Part shown: one piece after another, positions 32,586 to 40,910 of the stretch | Layout: each line of letters starts with the position of its first letter | Position numbering within the stretch: the stretch's first letter is position 1 | Assembly (NCBI RefSeq): GCF_900115395.1 | Contig: NZ_FOWE01000002.1 | Location: forward strand, 248,001-312,000 | Direction of reading: 5' to 3' | Source of the DNA: Geodermatophilus obscurus | GTDB taxonomy: Bacteria > Actinomycetota > Actinomycetes > Mycobacteriales > Geodermatophilaceae | DNA length: 64,000 bases | The notes under the pieces: generated by a model | Told to the model about the DNA's origin: nothing | The model's database searches: none | The model's input: only the letters and a program-made list of their open reading frames with translations | Translations under genes and position numbers: made by a program

Positions 32586-33554
32586 GTGAGCTGGCTGGTC
32601 ACCGGGGGCGCCGGGTACGTCGGCGCGCACGTCGTGCACGCGATGGTGGCGGCGGGTGAGGACGTCGTCGTCCTCGACGACCTCTCCACCGGCGACGCTC
32701 AGCGGCTGGCGGCGCTGCCGCGGGTGCGGCTGGAGGTCGGATCGGTGCGTGACCGCGGCATGGTCCGGCGGGTGCTGCGGGAGAACGGCGTCACCGGGGT
32801 CGTGCACCTGGCGGGGAAGAAGCAGGTGGCCGAGTCGGTGGCCGATCCGCTGCTCTACTGGGCGGAGAACGTCGAGGGCCTCGTCGCGCTGCTGGAGGGC
32901 TGCCGCGCCAAGGGCGTGACCCGCTTCGTGTTCTCCTCGAGCGCGTCGGTCTACGGCATGCCCGACGTCGACCGGGTCGGCGAGGACACCGCATGCCGCC
33001 CCCTGTCGCCGTACGGCCGCACCAAGCTCGCGGGGGAGGACCTGCTCCGCGACTGCGCTGCCTGGGGGCTGGCCGCCACGAGCCTGCGGTACTTCAACGT
33101 GGCCGGTGCCGCGGCGCCCGGGCTGGGCGACCGGGGGACGGCGAACCTCGTGCCGCTGGTGTTCGAGGCGCTCGACGCCGGCCGGCCGCCGCTGCTGTTC
33201 GGCGACGACCACCCGACCCCCGACGGCAGCCCGGTCCGCGACTTCGTGCACGTCTCCGACGTCGCCGACGCGCACGTGGCCGCCGTCCGCGCGCTCGCCG
33301 CCGGCCGGCCCGGGGGCACGTACAACGTCGGCCGCGGGGAGGGCAGCAGTGTCCGGGAGGTGCTGCGGGTCGTCGCCGAGGTGACCGGCGGGGACACCAC
33401 GCCGGAGGTGACCGACCGGCGCCCGGGCGACCCGGCCCGCGTGGTCGCCGCCGTCGACCGGATCGCCCGCGACCTGGGCTTCCGCGCCACCCGCGACCTG
33501 CGGGAGATGATCGCCGGCGCCTGGACCGCCTGGCGGGCCCTGCAGCCGCTCTGA
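32586..33554 (+). CDS. galE: UDP-glucose 4-epimerase (extended SDR)
   Basis: This encodes 322 residues from GTG at 32586. The NAD-binding motif VTGGAGYVGAHVV is at the N-terminus, the substrate-binding HLAGKKQVAESV segment follows, and the catalytic pair is in SSSASVYG and SPYGRTK. It interconverts UDP-glucose and UDP-galactose or the N-acetyl forms in the cytoplasm. It converges on the nine-gene minus-strand operon that ends with a GT4 transferase and a PIG-L deacetylase, so it could supply their nucleotide sugar; that link is only positional. Confidence 0.9.
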   Translation: MSWLVTGGAGYVGAHVVHAMVAAGEDVVVLDDLSTGDAQRLAALPRVRLEVGSVRDRGMVRRVLRENGVTGVVHLAGKKQVAESVADPLLYWAENVEGLVALLEGCRAKGVTRFVFSSSASVYGMPDVDRVGEDTACRPLSPYGRTKLAGEDLLRDCAAWGLAATSLRYFNVAGAAAPGLGDRGTANLVPLVFEALDAGRPPLLFGDDHPTPDGSPVRDFVHVSDVADAHVAAVRALAAGRPGGTYNVGRGEGSSVREVLRVVAEVTGGDTTPEVTDRRPGDPARVVAAVDRIARDLGFRATRDLREMIAGAWTAWRALQPL

Positions 33555-33572
33555 CCTCCCGCGCTCGCTCGA

Positions 33573-33599
33573 GCTCTGCCCCCGGGTGGTGGGCAGGGC
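33573..33599. terminator. hairpin between galE and the PIG-L gene
   Basis: CTGCCC and GGGCAG pair around nine bases, with partial extension to GC/GC outside. It lies between convergent stops. Confidence 0.5.
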
Positions 33600-33600
33600 A

Positions 33601-34323
33601 CTAGCGGGCGGGGGACACCACCGTGGCCGCCAGCTCCTGGGCCGCGGCGTCGGCGAGCAGCACCTCGGGCAGGCCGGCCAGCGCCGCGCGCATCCGCTCC
33701 GGCCCGCCGAACTGGAAGCCGAGCTGGGTGGCGTAGCAGGCACAGGCGTCGGCCCGCCGGTCGAGGTCCTGCGGCAGCTCGAGGGCCGTCAGCCCGCCGG
33801 GCAGGTCGGGCCCGGGCCGCGCGTCGGGGTCGCGCAGCACGTACGGCGAGTCCCGCCACCACAGCACCGGCCGGCCCGTCCCGGCGACGACGCGCAGCAC
33901 CTGCAGGTGGTCCACGTGCGCTCCCAGCCCCTGCGGCGCGAGCCACAGGTCGCCCGGCACGGCCTCCAGCAGGTCCCGCACGGTGCGCCACACCTCGTCG
34001 CCCTCGTGCGCCCCGGCGAACAGCTCCGCCGCGCTCCCGTAGCCGCGGTGCGGGGCCTCCGGCAGGTCCAGGTGCAGCGGCGTCGCGCCGAGCACGGCCA
34101 TCGCGGCGGCGTCCTCGTCCCGGCGCAGCGCCATGTAGTCGGCGTCGGCCGGCAGGCCCTTGTCCAGCTGGCAGGCCAGCGCGAAGCCGGTGGGGCCGGG
34201 GACGCTCGCGGTGAAGCAGGTGACCACGGTGACCTCGTGCCCGGCGTCGGCCAGCGCGGCCAGGGTGCCGCCCACGGAGAACGCGGCGTCGTCGAGGTGC
34301 GGGCTGACCGCGGTCACCCTCAC
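33601..34323 (-). CDS. PIG-L family N-deacetylase (last gene of the YcaO/inositol operon)
   Basis: This encodes 240 residues from GTG at 34323, overlapping the glycosyltransferase stop by 4 nt. The zinc motif is SPHLDDAAFSVGG (the PHxDD of the family) and the third ligand is in GAHVDHLQVL. PIG-L enzymes such as MshB and BshB remove acetyl from N-acetylglucosaminyl conjugates. Following a GT4 transferase in an operon that begins with inositol-3-phosphate synthase, it probably deacetylates an aminosugar glycoside; the exact substrate is inferred. Confidence 0.9.
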   Translation of the reverse strand: MRVTAVSPHLDDAAFSVGGTLAALADAGHEVTVVTCFTASVPGPTGFALACQLDKGLPADADYMALRRDEDAAAMAVLGATPLHLDLPEAPHRGYGSAAELFAGAHEGDEVWRTVRDLLEAVPGDLWLAPQGLGAHVDHLQVLRVVAGTGRPVLWWRDSPYVLRDPDARPGPDLPGGLTALELPQDLDRRADACACYATQLGFQFGGPERMRAALAGLPEVLLADAAAQELAATVVSPAR

Positions 34324-35528
34324 AGCAGGTGTGCCGCCGACCGGAACCGGCAGGAGAGGTCGACGTCGGCCGGCATCGTCCAGTCCGGCGACGGGGGAGC
34401 CCCCGCCACCGACCGGTAGACGTCGTCGATCGAGCGGGCGAGCACCGGCCAGGAGTAGAGCCGGCGCACCTCCTCCAGCGCCGTCGTCGCCAGGCGGGCG
34501 CGCAGGGCGCCGTCGGCGAGCAGCCGGTCCAGCGCCGCGCGCAGCCCGGCGACGTCGCCCGGGGTGTGCAGCAGGCCGTTCTCCCCGTCGCGCAGGCAGT
34601 CGACGACGCCGACGCTGTCGGTGCTCACCGTGGGCAGCCCGCTGGCCATCGCCTCGAGCAGCGTGTTCGAGAACCCCTCGCTGTAGGTGGGGCTGACGAA
34701 CACGTCGGCCGAGCGGTACACCGCCGGCGCCTCGTCGGGCGGGACGTAGCCGAGGAACGTCGTCCGGTCGTCGGCACGGGCCCGCGCCTCGTCGAGGTCC
34801 GGGCCGATGCCGGAGACGACCAGCCGGACGCCGTCGGGCAGCGCCTCCAGCAGGTCGAGCACGCCCTTGCGGCGGTCGACGCGGCCGTGGAACAGCAGCA
34901 CCGGGGCGTCCTGCAGGGCGCCGATCGGCCGCTCGGCCGGGGTGAACCGGCGGGTGTCGGTGGCGCCCGGGACGATGGTGAACCGCGCGGGGTCGCTGCC
35001 GAGGTTGCCGACGACCTCGTCGCGGAAACTCGCGCTGCCGATGAGCACGGCGTTCGAGGCGTCGACGACGGCGCGCATCGCGTGCGCGTGGGTGGTGCAG
35101 CAGGTACCCACCCAGTGCCCGTCACCGCCCTGGATGCTCACCACCGCCGGCAGCCCGGTCTCCCGCGCGGCGGCCAGCACCGCCAGCCCCGGCGGGTAGC
35201 CGTACTGGGCGTGCAGCACGTCGAACGGGCGCTCGCGGTGCAGGTCCAGCACCGTGCGCACGATCTCGGCGACGTCGCCCTCCCAGTCGGCGGGGACGAC
35301 GGTCTCGCCACGGCTGGGCAGCGCGTGCACCTCGACTCCGGCGGGCACCCGGGCGGCGGGGGGCGGGCCGCCGCCGTACACGCGGGTGCCGGCCTCGTCG
35401 TCGCGGTACTGGCTGACCAGCACCACCTCGTGGCCCAGCGCGACCAGCTCGCGCAGCAGGTTCTCGGCGTAGACGCTCATCCCGCTGACCGCCGGCCAGT
35501 AGCGCCGGCTGACGAAGCAGATCCTCAC
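34320..35528 (-). CDS. GT4-family glycosyltransferase
   Basis: This encodes 402 residues from GTG at 35528. The N-terminal FVSRRYWPAVSGMSVYAENL is the acceptor-domain loop of GT4 enzymes. The donor domain has APVLLFHGRVDRRKGVLDLL and the nucleotide-sugar motif SPTYSEGFSNTLLEAMASG with both glutamates. It resembles MshA and other retaining GT-B transferases. The acceptor is likely a cyclitol or sugar made by the upstream genes. The last 25 residues (MPADVDLSCRFRSAAHLL) extend past the fold. Both ends overlap neighbouring genes by 4 nt. Confidence 0.9.
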   Translation of the reverse strand: MRICFVSRRYWPAVSGMSVYAENLLRELVALGHEVVLVSQYRDDEAGTRVYGGGPPPAARVPAGVEVHALPSRGETVVPADWEGDVAEIVRTVLDLHRERPFDVLHAQYGYPPGLAVLAAARETGLPAVVSIQGGDGHWVGTCCTTHAHAMRAVVDASNAVLIGSASFRDEVVGNLGSDPARFTIVPGATDTRRFTPAERPIGALQDAPVLLFHGRVDRRKGVLDLLEALPDGVRLVVSGIGPDLDEARARADDRTTFLGYVPPDEAPAVYRSADVFVSPTYSEGFSNTLLEAMASGLPTVSTDSVGVVDCLRDGENGLLHTPGDVAGLRAALDRLLADGALRARLATTALEEVRRLYSWPVLARSIDDVYRSVAGAPPSPDWTMPADVDLSCRFRSAAHLL

Positions 35529-36373
35529 GCGGCCATCCCCTGGGACTCCGCCCGGCGCAGGACCTCGATCGAGCGCGGCACCATCTCGTGCGCGCGGTGC
35601 CCGTCGCGGGAGAGCTCCAGGGTGACCAGCCGGTCGTAGGAGGCCTCGCGCAGCGCCCGCAGCACCGCGGGCAGGTCGACGTCGCCCTCGTCGAGCGGCA
35701 GGTGGTCGTGCACCCCGCGGCGCATCCCCTCGACGGCGACCGTGCCCAGGTGCGGCGCGAACCGGGTCACCGCCTCCTCCGGCTCGTACGCCCCGGCGAC
35801 GACGCAGTGCCCGGTGTCCAGCGCCAGCGCGATGCCCGGCGCCTCGGCGGCCAGCCGTGCCCAGCCGTCGCAGTCCTCCACCAGCATCCCGGGCTCGGGC
35901 TCGACGGCGAGGGCGTAGGAGCGCCCGCCGTGGCTGTCGACCAGCGCGCGCACGCCGTCGGCGAACCAGCCCCACGCGGCGTCGCGGTCCACGCCCGGCT
36001 TCGGCACGCCGGCCCAGAAGCTGACCGCCTCCGCGCCGAGCACCTCCGCGAGGTCGCAGGCCAGCCGCAGGTAGGCCAGCCGCCGGGCCCGGTCCTCCGC
36101 GGAGGCGGTGACGAGCGTGGGCTCGTGCTTGGCCCGCGGGTCGAGCAGGAACCGGGCGCCGGTCTCGACCACCACGCCGAGGCCGAGCTCGTCGCAGCGG
36201 GCCCGCACGCGCTCGGCCTGCGTGAACGCGTCGTCGGCGAACGGGTCGAGGTGGACGACGTCGAGGGTGAGCGCGACGCCGGCGTAGCCGCAGTCGGCGA
36301 GGAGGGGCAGCGCGTCCGACAGCCGGTGCGACGTCAGCCCGTTGGTGTTGTAGGCGTACCGCAGGGCCGTCAC
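35525..36373 (-). CDS. sugar phosphate isomerase/epimerase-like TIM barrel
   Basis: This encodes 282 residues from GTG at 36373. It belongs to the AP-endonuclease-2/xylose-isomerase-like family: YAYNTNGLTSHRLSDAL at the start, a VVETGARFLLDPR strand, LAVEPEPGML with the metal-binding glutamate, ALDTGHCVVAG with Asp and His ligands, and a late VTLELSRDGH with another Glu. Such enzymes isomerise or epimerise sugars and cyclitols (for example IolE/IolI and EboE-like). In an inositol-based operon a cyclitol or sugar substrate is plausible. It overlaps both neighbours by 4 nt. Confidence 0.88.
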   Translation of the reverse strand: MTALRYAYNTNGLTSHRLSDALPLLADCGYAGVALTLDVVHLDPFADDAFTQAERVRARCDELGLGVVVETGARFLLDPRAKHEPTLVTASAEDRARRLAYLRLACDLAEVLGAEAVSFWAGVPKPGVDRDAAWGWFADGVRALVDSHGGRSYALAVEPEPGMLVEDCDGWARLAAEAPGIALALDTGHCVVAGAYEPEEAVTRFAPHLGTVAVEGMRRGVHDHLPLDEGDVDLPAVLRALREASYDRLVTLELSRDGHRAHEMVPRSIEVLRRAESQGMAA

Positions 36374-37833
36374 TTCTCGAGGACCTCCGCGACCACGTGC
36401 CGGCCCGGCTCCCGGTACAGCGCGTACAGCGCGCCCACCCGCCGGTCGGCGCCCGCCCGGTCGAACCAGGCCGGCCCGCCGAGGCGCTCCTCGGCCGCGG
36501 GCGTCAGGTGCACCCGCGCCCAGCCGCCGGGGTCGGCGCCGACGGCCGCGAGCCCCGCGTCGGCCTCGACGAGCCTCCGCACCCCCCGCTCGCCGATCCG
36601 GCCGTAGGACATCGTCTCGACCTCCAGCCCGGTGACCACGACCTTGGCCGCCACCGCGTCGCCGGCGGAGGGCTGCAGCTCCACCAGCACGTCGTGCCCC
36701 GCGGCCTGCACCGCGCCGGTCACGGTCGCGTGCAGGTCGTCCCCGGACCAGCTCGGCAGGTCGGTCAGCGCCACGGTCGACCGGCGGGACAGCACGGTGT
36801 CCTGCAGCAGGTCCACCAGCGCGGACGTGCCCATCCGCGTCCACTCGAGCATCGCCTGCAGCGCGCGGTCCTCCTCGACCAGCCGCTCCGGCGGGTGCCC
36901 ACCGCGCCAGTGGTCCAGGTAGCCCGGCGGCGTCGCCGGCAGGACGACGTCGAAGGGCCCGTGCATGAACGCCTTGCGGCTGCGCGCGGAGGCGAACTCG
37001 TGCAGCGCCTTGCGGACGGCGGTGTCGCGGTCGGGGTGCGCGGCCTCGCCGCACGCGGTGGCCATCACCGGTACCGGCTCCGAGCCGTCCCGCGAGCAGC
37101 CCACGGCGTAGAGGTCGACGACGCCGAACTCCGTCGACGCGAGCTTCACCACGACGTCGATGCCCGCGGCGTCGAGCCGGTCGAGCAGCGCCAGCGCGTC
37201 GGGGTCGGTGAGCCCGGCGAGGTCGACGACGACGCCGCGGTCCATCGCCCGGAACGCCGTCGCGTTGCCGTCGCGCTGCAGCACCTCCAGCAGCGCGTGG
37301 GTGACCGCGCGGTCGGCGTCGAAGGCCGCGCCCTGCCCGTTGGTGATGACCGTGGTCAGCCAGCCGCCGGGCGGCGGGTCGCCGGGCAGGTCGTCGGGGG
37401 CGGACGCCACCAGCTCGGCCGGCACCAGCACCCGCTCGCCGTCGCGCAGACGCGTCATCGGCAGCCACTGCAGGACGCGGTCGCCGGAGTAGTCGCTGCC
37501 CGCCTCCAGGCACAGCTCGCGGGGGTCGGCGACCCGGTCGCGGCCGTGCCGGCGGGTCATCTCGGCGAACGAACCCTGCTCGCGCTGCACGCCCTGGCGC
37601 GCGCGCAGCGACAGGGCCATCTCGGCCATCTCGCCCATCGCGCCGGTGCGGGCCTCCTCGCGGGTGGCGCCGTAGCCGAGCCCGCTGCCGCCGGGGTGCG
37701 CGGGCGTCGGGGGCAGGACGGCCGAGTGCAGCGGCACGTCGAGGACATCGATGCCCTCGATGGCGAAGTCCTCGACCGGGGTGGGGAAGCTGTCGCGGTA
37801 CCGCTGCGACGGCGTCACCTCGGTGGTCGTCAC
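36370..37833 (-). CDS. YcaO-family protein (ATP-dependent cyclodehydratase/thioamidase-like)
   Basis: This encodes 487 residues from GTG at 37833. The YcaO ATP-binding signatures are readable: SGLGYGATREEARTGAMGEM at 50-69 with the following Glu 71, ITNGQGAAFDADRAVTHALL, and AVRKALHEFASARSRK. YcaO enzymes activate amide carbonyls with ATP to form azolines, thioamides or amidines, usually on peptides. No precursor peptide, E1-like partner or TfuA gene is visible nearby, and the companions are sugar and inositol enzymes. A non-peptidic or single-amide substrate is therefore possible. This is the most unexpected member of the operon. Confidence 0.87.
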   Translation of the reverse strand: MTTTEVTPSQRYRDSFPTPVEDFAIEGIDVLDVPLHSAVLPPTPAHPGGSGLGYGATREEARTGAMGEMAEMALSLRARQGVQREQGSFAEMTRRHGRDRVADPRELCLEAGSDYSGDRVLQWLPMTRLRDGERVLVPAELVASAPDDLPGDPPPGGWLTTVITNGQGAAFDADRAVTHALLEVLQRDGNATAFRAMDRGVVVDLAGLTDPDALALLDRLDAAGIDVVVKLASTEFGVVDLYAVGCSRDGSEPVPVMATACGEAAHPDRDTAVRKALHEFASARSRKAFMHGPFDVVLPATPPGYLDHWRGGHPPERLVEEDRALQAMLEWTRMGTSALVDLLQDTVLSRRSTVALTDLPSWSGDDLHATVTGAVQAAGHDVLVELQPSAGDAVAAKVVVTGLEVETMSYGRIGERGVRRLVEADAGLAAVGADPGGWARVHLTPAAEERLGGPAWFDRAGADRRVGALYALYREPGRHVVAEVLEK

Positions 37834-38804
37834 AGCTCCTCCAGGGGGACGGGGGCGGCGTCCGGCGGCCCCGACAGCAGCCGCTGCACGAGGTGGACGA
37901 CGTTGTCGGTGGTGACGCCGGGGACCATCTCGAACGGCGTCGCGACCACCTCGAAGTCGAGCTCGGCGACGACGGCGAGCATCTCCCGCAGCTCGCCGTG
38001 CGAGAGCGGGATCTGCGCGTGGAACGCCTTGTGGGCGCTCAGCGCGACCGGGTCGCCGTCGGGGGAGAGGTCGACCTTGAGCGAGTCGCCGCAGAAGAGG
38101 ATGCCGCGGCGGGAGTCGTGCAGCACCGAGTGGCCGGGGAAGTGCCCGCCGGTGCGGTGCAGGGTGAGGTCGGGGGCGAGGGTCAGGACGTCGTCGGCCG
38201 GCCAGGTGACGCGGAAGGCCTTGGTCCAGGTCAGGTCGTGCACGTTGACGCACACCACCCGCGGCTCGAGCTCCATCTGCAGCTGCCACAACGCCCCGTA
38301 GCCGTGCACGTGGCTGGAGGCCAGCACCGGGAAGCCGCCCTTCTCGGCGGCCATCCGGCGCAGCTCGGCGAGCATGTCCGCGGTGTACCAGGGGGCGCAC
38401 TCGAAGCCGACCAGGCCGATGTCGGTCTCGATCACCCAGCCGCGGCTGTCGAGGCCGAAGCGCGGCTCGGTGCCGAACTCGGTCACGCCGTCGACCGGGG
38501 CCGGCCGCCAGGAGCCGGTGACCAGCTCGTCGGCCTGCTTGGCGGTGACGAACTCGAAGCCGTGCTCGGGCAGCGCGTTGCGCACGTCGGCGCAGACGGG
38601 GCAGACCAGCGGCCCGGGCGCGGGCCAGCGCTGCCAGTGCCCGCAGTTGGTGCAGGCGTAGGCGGGCAGGTCGGGCAGCAGGCCGCGGTAGGGGTTGGTG
38701 TCGACCTGACTGGACGCGTGCCGCGCGCCCGTGCCGTCAGCAGTGAGGTCGGCGGCGGGGTCGGTGGCCCGGTCGATGGCCCCGGGTACGTCGGGCGAGC
38801 TCAC
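37830..38804 (-). CDS. zinc-ribbon + metallo-beta-lactamase-fold protein
   Basis: This encodes 324 residues from GTG at 38804. A rubredoxin/zinc-ribbon-like knuckle pair (C51/C54 and C68/C71) sits near the N-terminus. An MBL-like domain follows, with SSHVHGYGALW, TGGHFPGHSVLH and ILFCGDSLKVD. The first metal motif keeps HxH but lacks the usual DH, so the metal site is altered or mononuclear. It may act as a hydrolase or as a redox partner of the YcaO enzyme encoded next (4-nt overlap). Function is inferred only from context. Confidence 0.8.
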   Translation of the reverse strand: MSSPDVPGAIDRATDPAADLTADGTGARHASSQVDTNPYRGLLPDLPAYACTNCGHWQRWPAPGPLVCPVCADVRNALPEHGFEFVTAKQADELVTGSWRPAPVDGVTEFGTEPRFGLDSRGWVIETDIGLVGFECAPWYTADMLAELRRMAAEKGGFPVLASSHVHGYGALWQLQMELEPRVVCVNVHDLTWTKAFRVTWPADDVLTLAPDLTLHRTGGHFPGHSVLHDSRRGILFCGDSLKVDLSPDGDPVALSAHKAFHAQIPLSHGELREMLAVVAELDFEVVATPFEMVPGVTTDNVVHLVQRLLSGPPDAAPVPLEEL

Positions 38805-39793
38805 GGGGATCCTCCGGAGAGTGCGGTGAGGAGCAGGCGGTGCAGGGCGAGGTCGCGGGCGGGGGCGTACGGCCACCCGGTGCGGCCCGCGACCGCGTCG
38901 GTGAAGGCGGCGAACTGCGCCCGGAACGGCGGGGTGTCGGCGAACGGCACGTCCACGGGATCGGGGCGGTACAGCGTCAGCGAGCCTCCCGCCGTCTGGC
39001 CCATCGTGTCGACGGCGACCGCCATCCCGCGGGTGCCGACCACCTCCAGGCGGCGGCGGGGGAGCGCGTCAGGGGTGTTGAAGGCGACGTGCAGGCTGAC
39101 CAGCACCCCGCCGTCCGTCGTCCCGGTGAGCAGGGCGCCGTCGTCGACGCCGTAGTCGTGCACGCGGGTCTGCAGCACCGCCGAGAGCGAGGTGACGTCC
39201 TCGCCGAGCAGCGTGCCGGCCAGGTCGAGGCCGTGCGGGGCGAGGTCGATCGCGGCGCCGCCGCCGGCGCGGGCCGGGTCGACCCGCCAGTTGTCGTGCG
39301 GGCGGCCGTCGGGCGTCCAGTCCCCGGGCAGCCAGCAGCAGTAGACGATCCGGACGGCGGTGACGGTGCCCAGGTCGGGCACCATCTCGCGCAGCCGCAC
39401 GTGCGCGGGGTGCCAGCGCTGGTCGTAGGCGGTGCCGAGCAGCACGCCGGCCCGTGCGCACGCCTCGACCAGTGCCTGAGCGTCGCCGGCGTCGGCGGCC
39501 AGCGGCTTCTCGCACAGCACCGCCGTGCCGGCCGCGGCGGCCGCCTCGACCAGCGCCCGGTGCCCGGCGTTGGGCACCGCGACGTAGACGGCGTCCAGGC
39601 CGGGGGTAGTGAGGAACTCGGCGAGGTCGGTCGTGCGCCGGGCCCCCTCGACCGGCATCCGGTCGATCGCGGCGGGGTCGAGGTCGTGCAGCGCGACCAC
39701 GCGTGCCCCGTCGACGGCGAGCAGCGCGGGCAGCGCGTGGTCGCGGGCCACCCAGCCGCACCCGGCGATGCCCCAGCCGACGGTGCTCACCAC
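38801..39793 (-). CDS. Gfo/Idh/MocA-family NAD(P)-dependent oxidoreductase
   Basis: This encodes 330 residues from GTG at 39793 (a second GTG follows immediately). The Rossmann motif is WGIAGCGWVARDHALPALL, the cofactor-binding CEKPLA motif is intact, and the C-terminal domain has GGAAIDLAPHGLDLAGTLLG with the family histidine. Members oxidise or reduce sugars and inositols (inositol dehydrogenase is the type case), which fits an operon starting with inositol-3-phosphate synthase. A 94-bp gap with two palindromes separates it from the methyltransferase gene upstream. Confidence 0.9.
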   Translation of the reverse strand: MVSTVGWGIAGCGWVARDHALPALLAVDGARVVALHDLDPAAIDRMPVEGARRTTDLAEFLTTPGLDAVYVAVPNAGHRALVEAAAAAGTAVLCEKPLAADAGDAQALVEACARAGVLLGTAYDQRWHPAHVRLREMVPDLGTVTAVRIVYCCWLPGDWTPDGRPHDNWRVDPARAGGGAAIDLAPHGLDLAGTLLGEDVTSLSAVLQTRVHDYGVDDGALLTGTTDGGVLVSLHVAFNTPDALPRRRLEVVGTRGMAVAVDTMGQTAGGSLTLYRPDPVDVPFADTPPFRAQFAAFTDAVAGRTGWPYAPARDLALHRLLLTALSGGSP

Positions 39794-39810
39794 CGCGTCC
39801 CCCCTCCCGT

Positions 39811-39870
39811 CGAGATCGCGTGATCTCGAACGCGGAGGGCCCCGTGGACGTGCGAGATCGCGCGATCTCG
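39811..39870. repeat. pair of GATC-centred palindromes in an operon gap
   Basis: CGAGATCGCGTGATCTCG at 39811-39828 and CGAGATCGCGCGATCTCG at 39853-39870 are near-perfect and perfect 18-bp palindromes. With their flanks they also pair with each other (CCCGTCGAGATC/GATCTCGACGGG). They fill the only real gap inside the nine-gene operon. An operator pair, an RNA hairpin controlling downstream expression or a dispersed repeat are all possible. Confidence 0.7.
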
Positions 39871-39887
39871 ACGGGGAACTCGCCGGC

Positions 39888-40910
39888 TCACCAGGCCTCC
39901 GGGAGGTCGACGAGCAGCCGGCGGCGGGCGGCGTCGGGGGGCACGGGGTCGGGCCAGCGCTCCGGCAGGTACGCCGACCGCGGCCCGTACTCGGCGGCGT
40001 ACCGCTCGCTGGGCCACGTGCGCACGCCGTCGCGGTAGAGCGGGTTGGGCGTCAGCGGGGGCAGCGGCTCGCCGAGGTCGGCGGGGGCGGGCCCGAGCGG
40101 GTCGCCGGCCACCAGGGCGATCGCCTCGCTGGCGTGCAGGTCCGCCGGTGCCGACGGGCGCGGCGGGCGGCTCTGCAGCAGGGAGCGGGTGAGCTCGTCG
40201 TCGTCGTAGAGGAGGCCGGTGCGCAGCACCCCGGCGTAGCCCTCCGGCGTCAGCGGCTCCCCGTGCGGGTCGGCCACGTGCGCGTGCCCGACGACGACGG
40301 TGCCGCCGTCCCCGGCCAGCGCGTGCATCGCCGCGGCGGCGGCCCGCTTGTCGCGCAGGAAGTAGAAGGCGTCGTGGCACATGACGTAGGCCGGGGTGCG
40401 CACCCGCAGGTCCGGCGCCGCGGTGAGGTCGGCGCAGACGTAGCGCGCGGCGGGGCAGACGAACCGCTGCGCCAGCCACAGCTTCGCCCAGACGACGTCG
40501 ACGCCGAGCAGGTCGCCCACCCCGCGGCGGGACAGCTCGCGCAGGTGCGCGCCGACCCCGCAGGCGACGTCGACCACCGGCCGGTCCCCGGGCCAGTGCG
40601 CCTGCAGCAGCGCCAGGCCGGCGAGGTGGGTGGGGTCGGACCAGCGGTGGGCGAAGTAGTCGGCGACCCGGCCCATGCCGAGCAGTTCCATCGCCTCGCG
40701 CAGCGTCCGCGCGGCCGGCACCCGGGCGAGCTGCTCGGGCGGGGGCGGTGGCTCGGTCCACCAGTCGTCGGCGTCGGCGAGCAGCAGCACTCGGGCGCGG
40801 TCGTTCTCCCCGGCGGCGAGCAGCCCGGCCACCTCCGCGCGCAGGTCGTCCCGGCCGGCCCGCGCGAACGGGATCCCGTCGACGACGGGGGCGTCGAGCG
40901 TGAGCCTCAC
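39888..40910 (-). CDS. SAM-dependent methyltransferase-like protein
   Basis: This encodes 340 residues from GTG at 40910, overlapping the HD-like gene by 4 nt. A helical N-terminal domain of about 115 residues (including DDWWTEPPPPPEQLARV) precedes a class I methyltransferase core with PVVDVACGVGAHLRELS, GVDVVWAKLWLAQRF, YVCADLTAAPD and a CHDAFYFLRDK motif IV region. The C-terminus (PLYRDGVRTWPSERYAAEYG) is unusual. It probably methylates an O or N atom of the pathway product; the target is unknown. Confidence 0.85.
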   Translation of the reverse strand: MRLTLDAPVVDGIPFARAGRDDLRAEVAGLLAAGENDRARVLLLADADDWWTEPPPPPEQLARVPAARTLREAMELLGMGRVADYFAHRWSDPTHLAGLALLQAHWPGDRPVVDVACGVGAHLRELSRRGVGDLLGVDVVWAKLWLAQRFVCPAARYVCADLTAAPDLRVRTPAYVMCHDAFYFLRDKRAAAAAMHALAGDGGTVVVGHAHVADPHGEPLTPEGYAGVLRTGLLYDDDELTRSLLQSRPPRPSAPADLHASEAIALVAGDPLGPAPADLGEPLPPLTPNPLYRDGVRTWPSERYAAEYGPRSAYLPERWPDPVPPDAARRRLLVDLPEAW

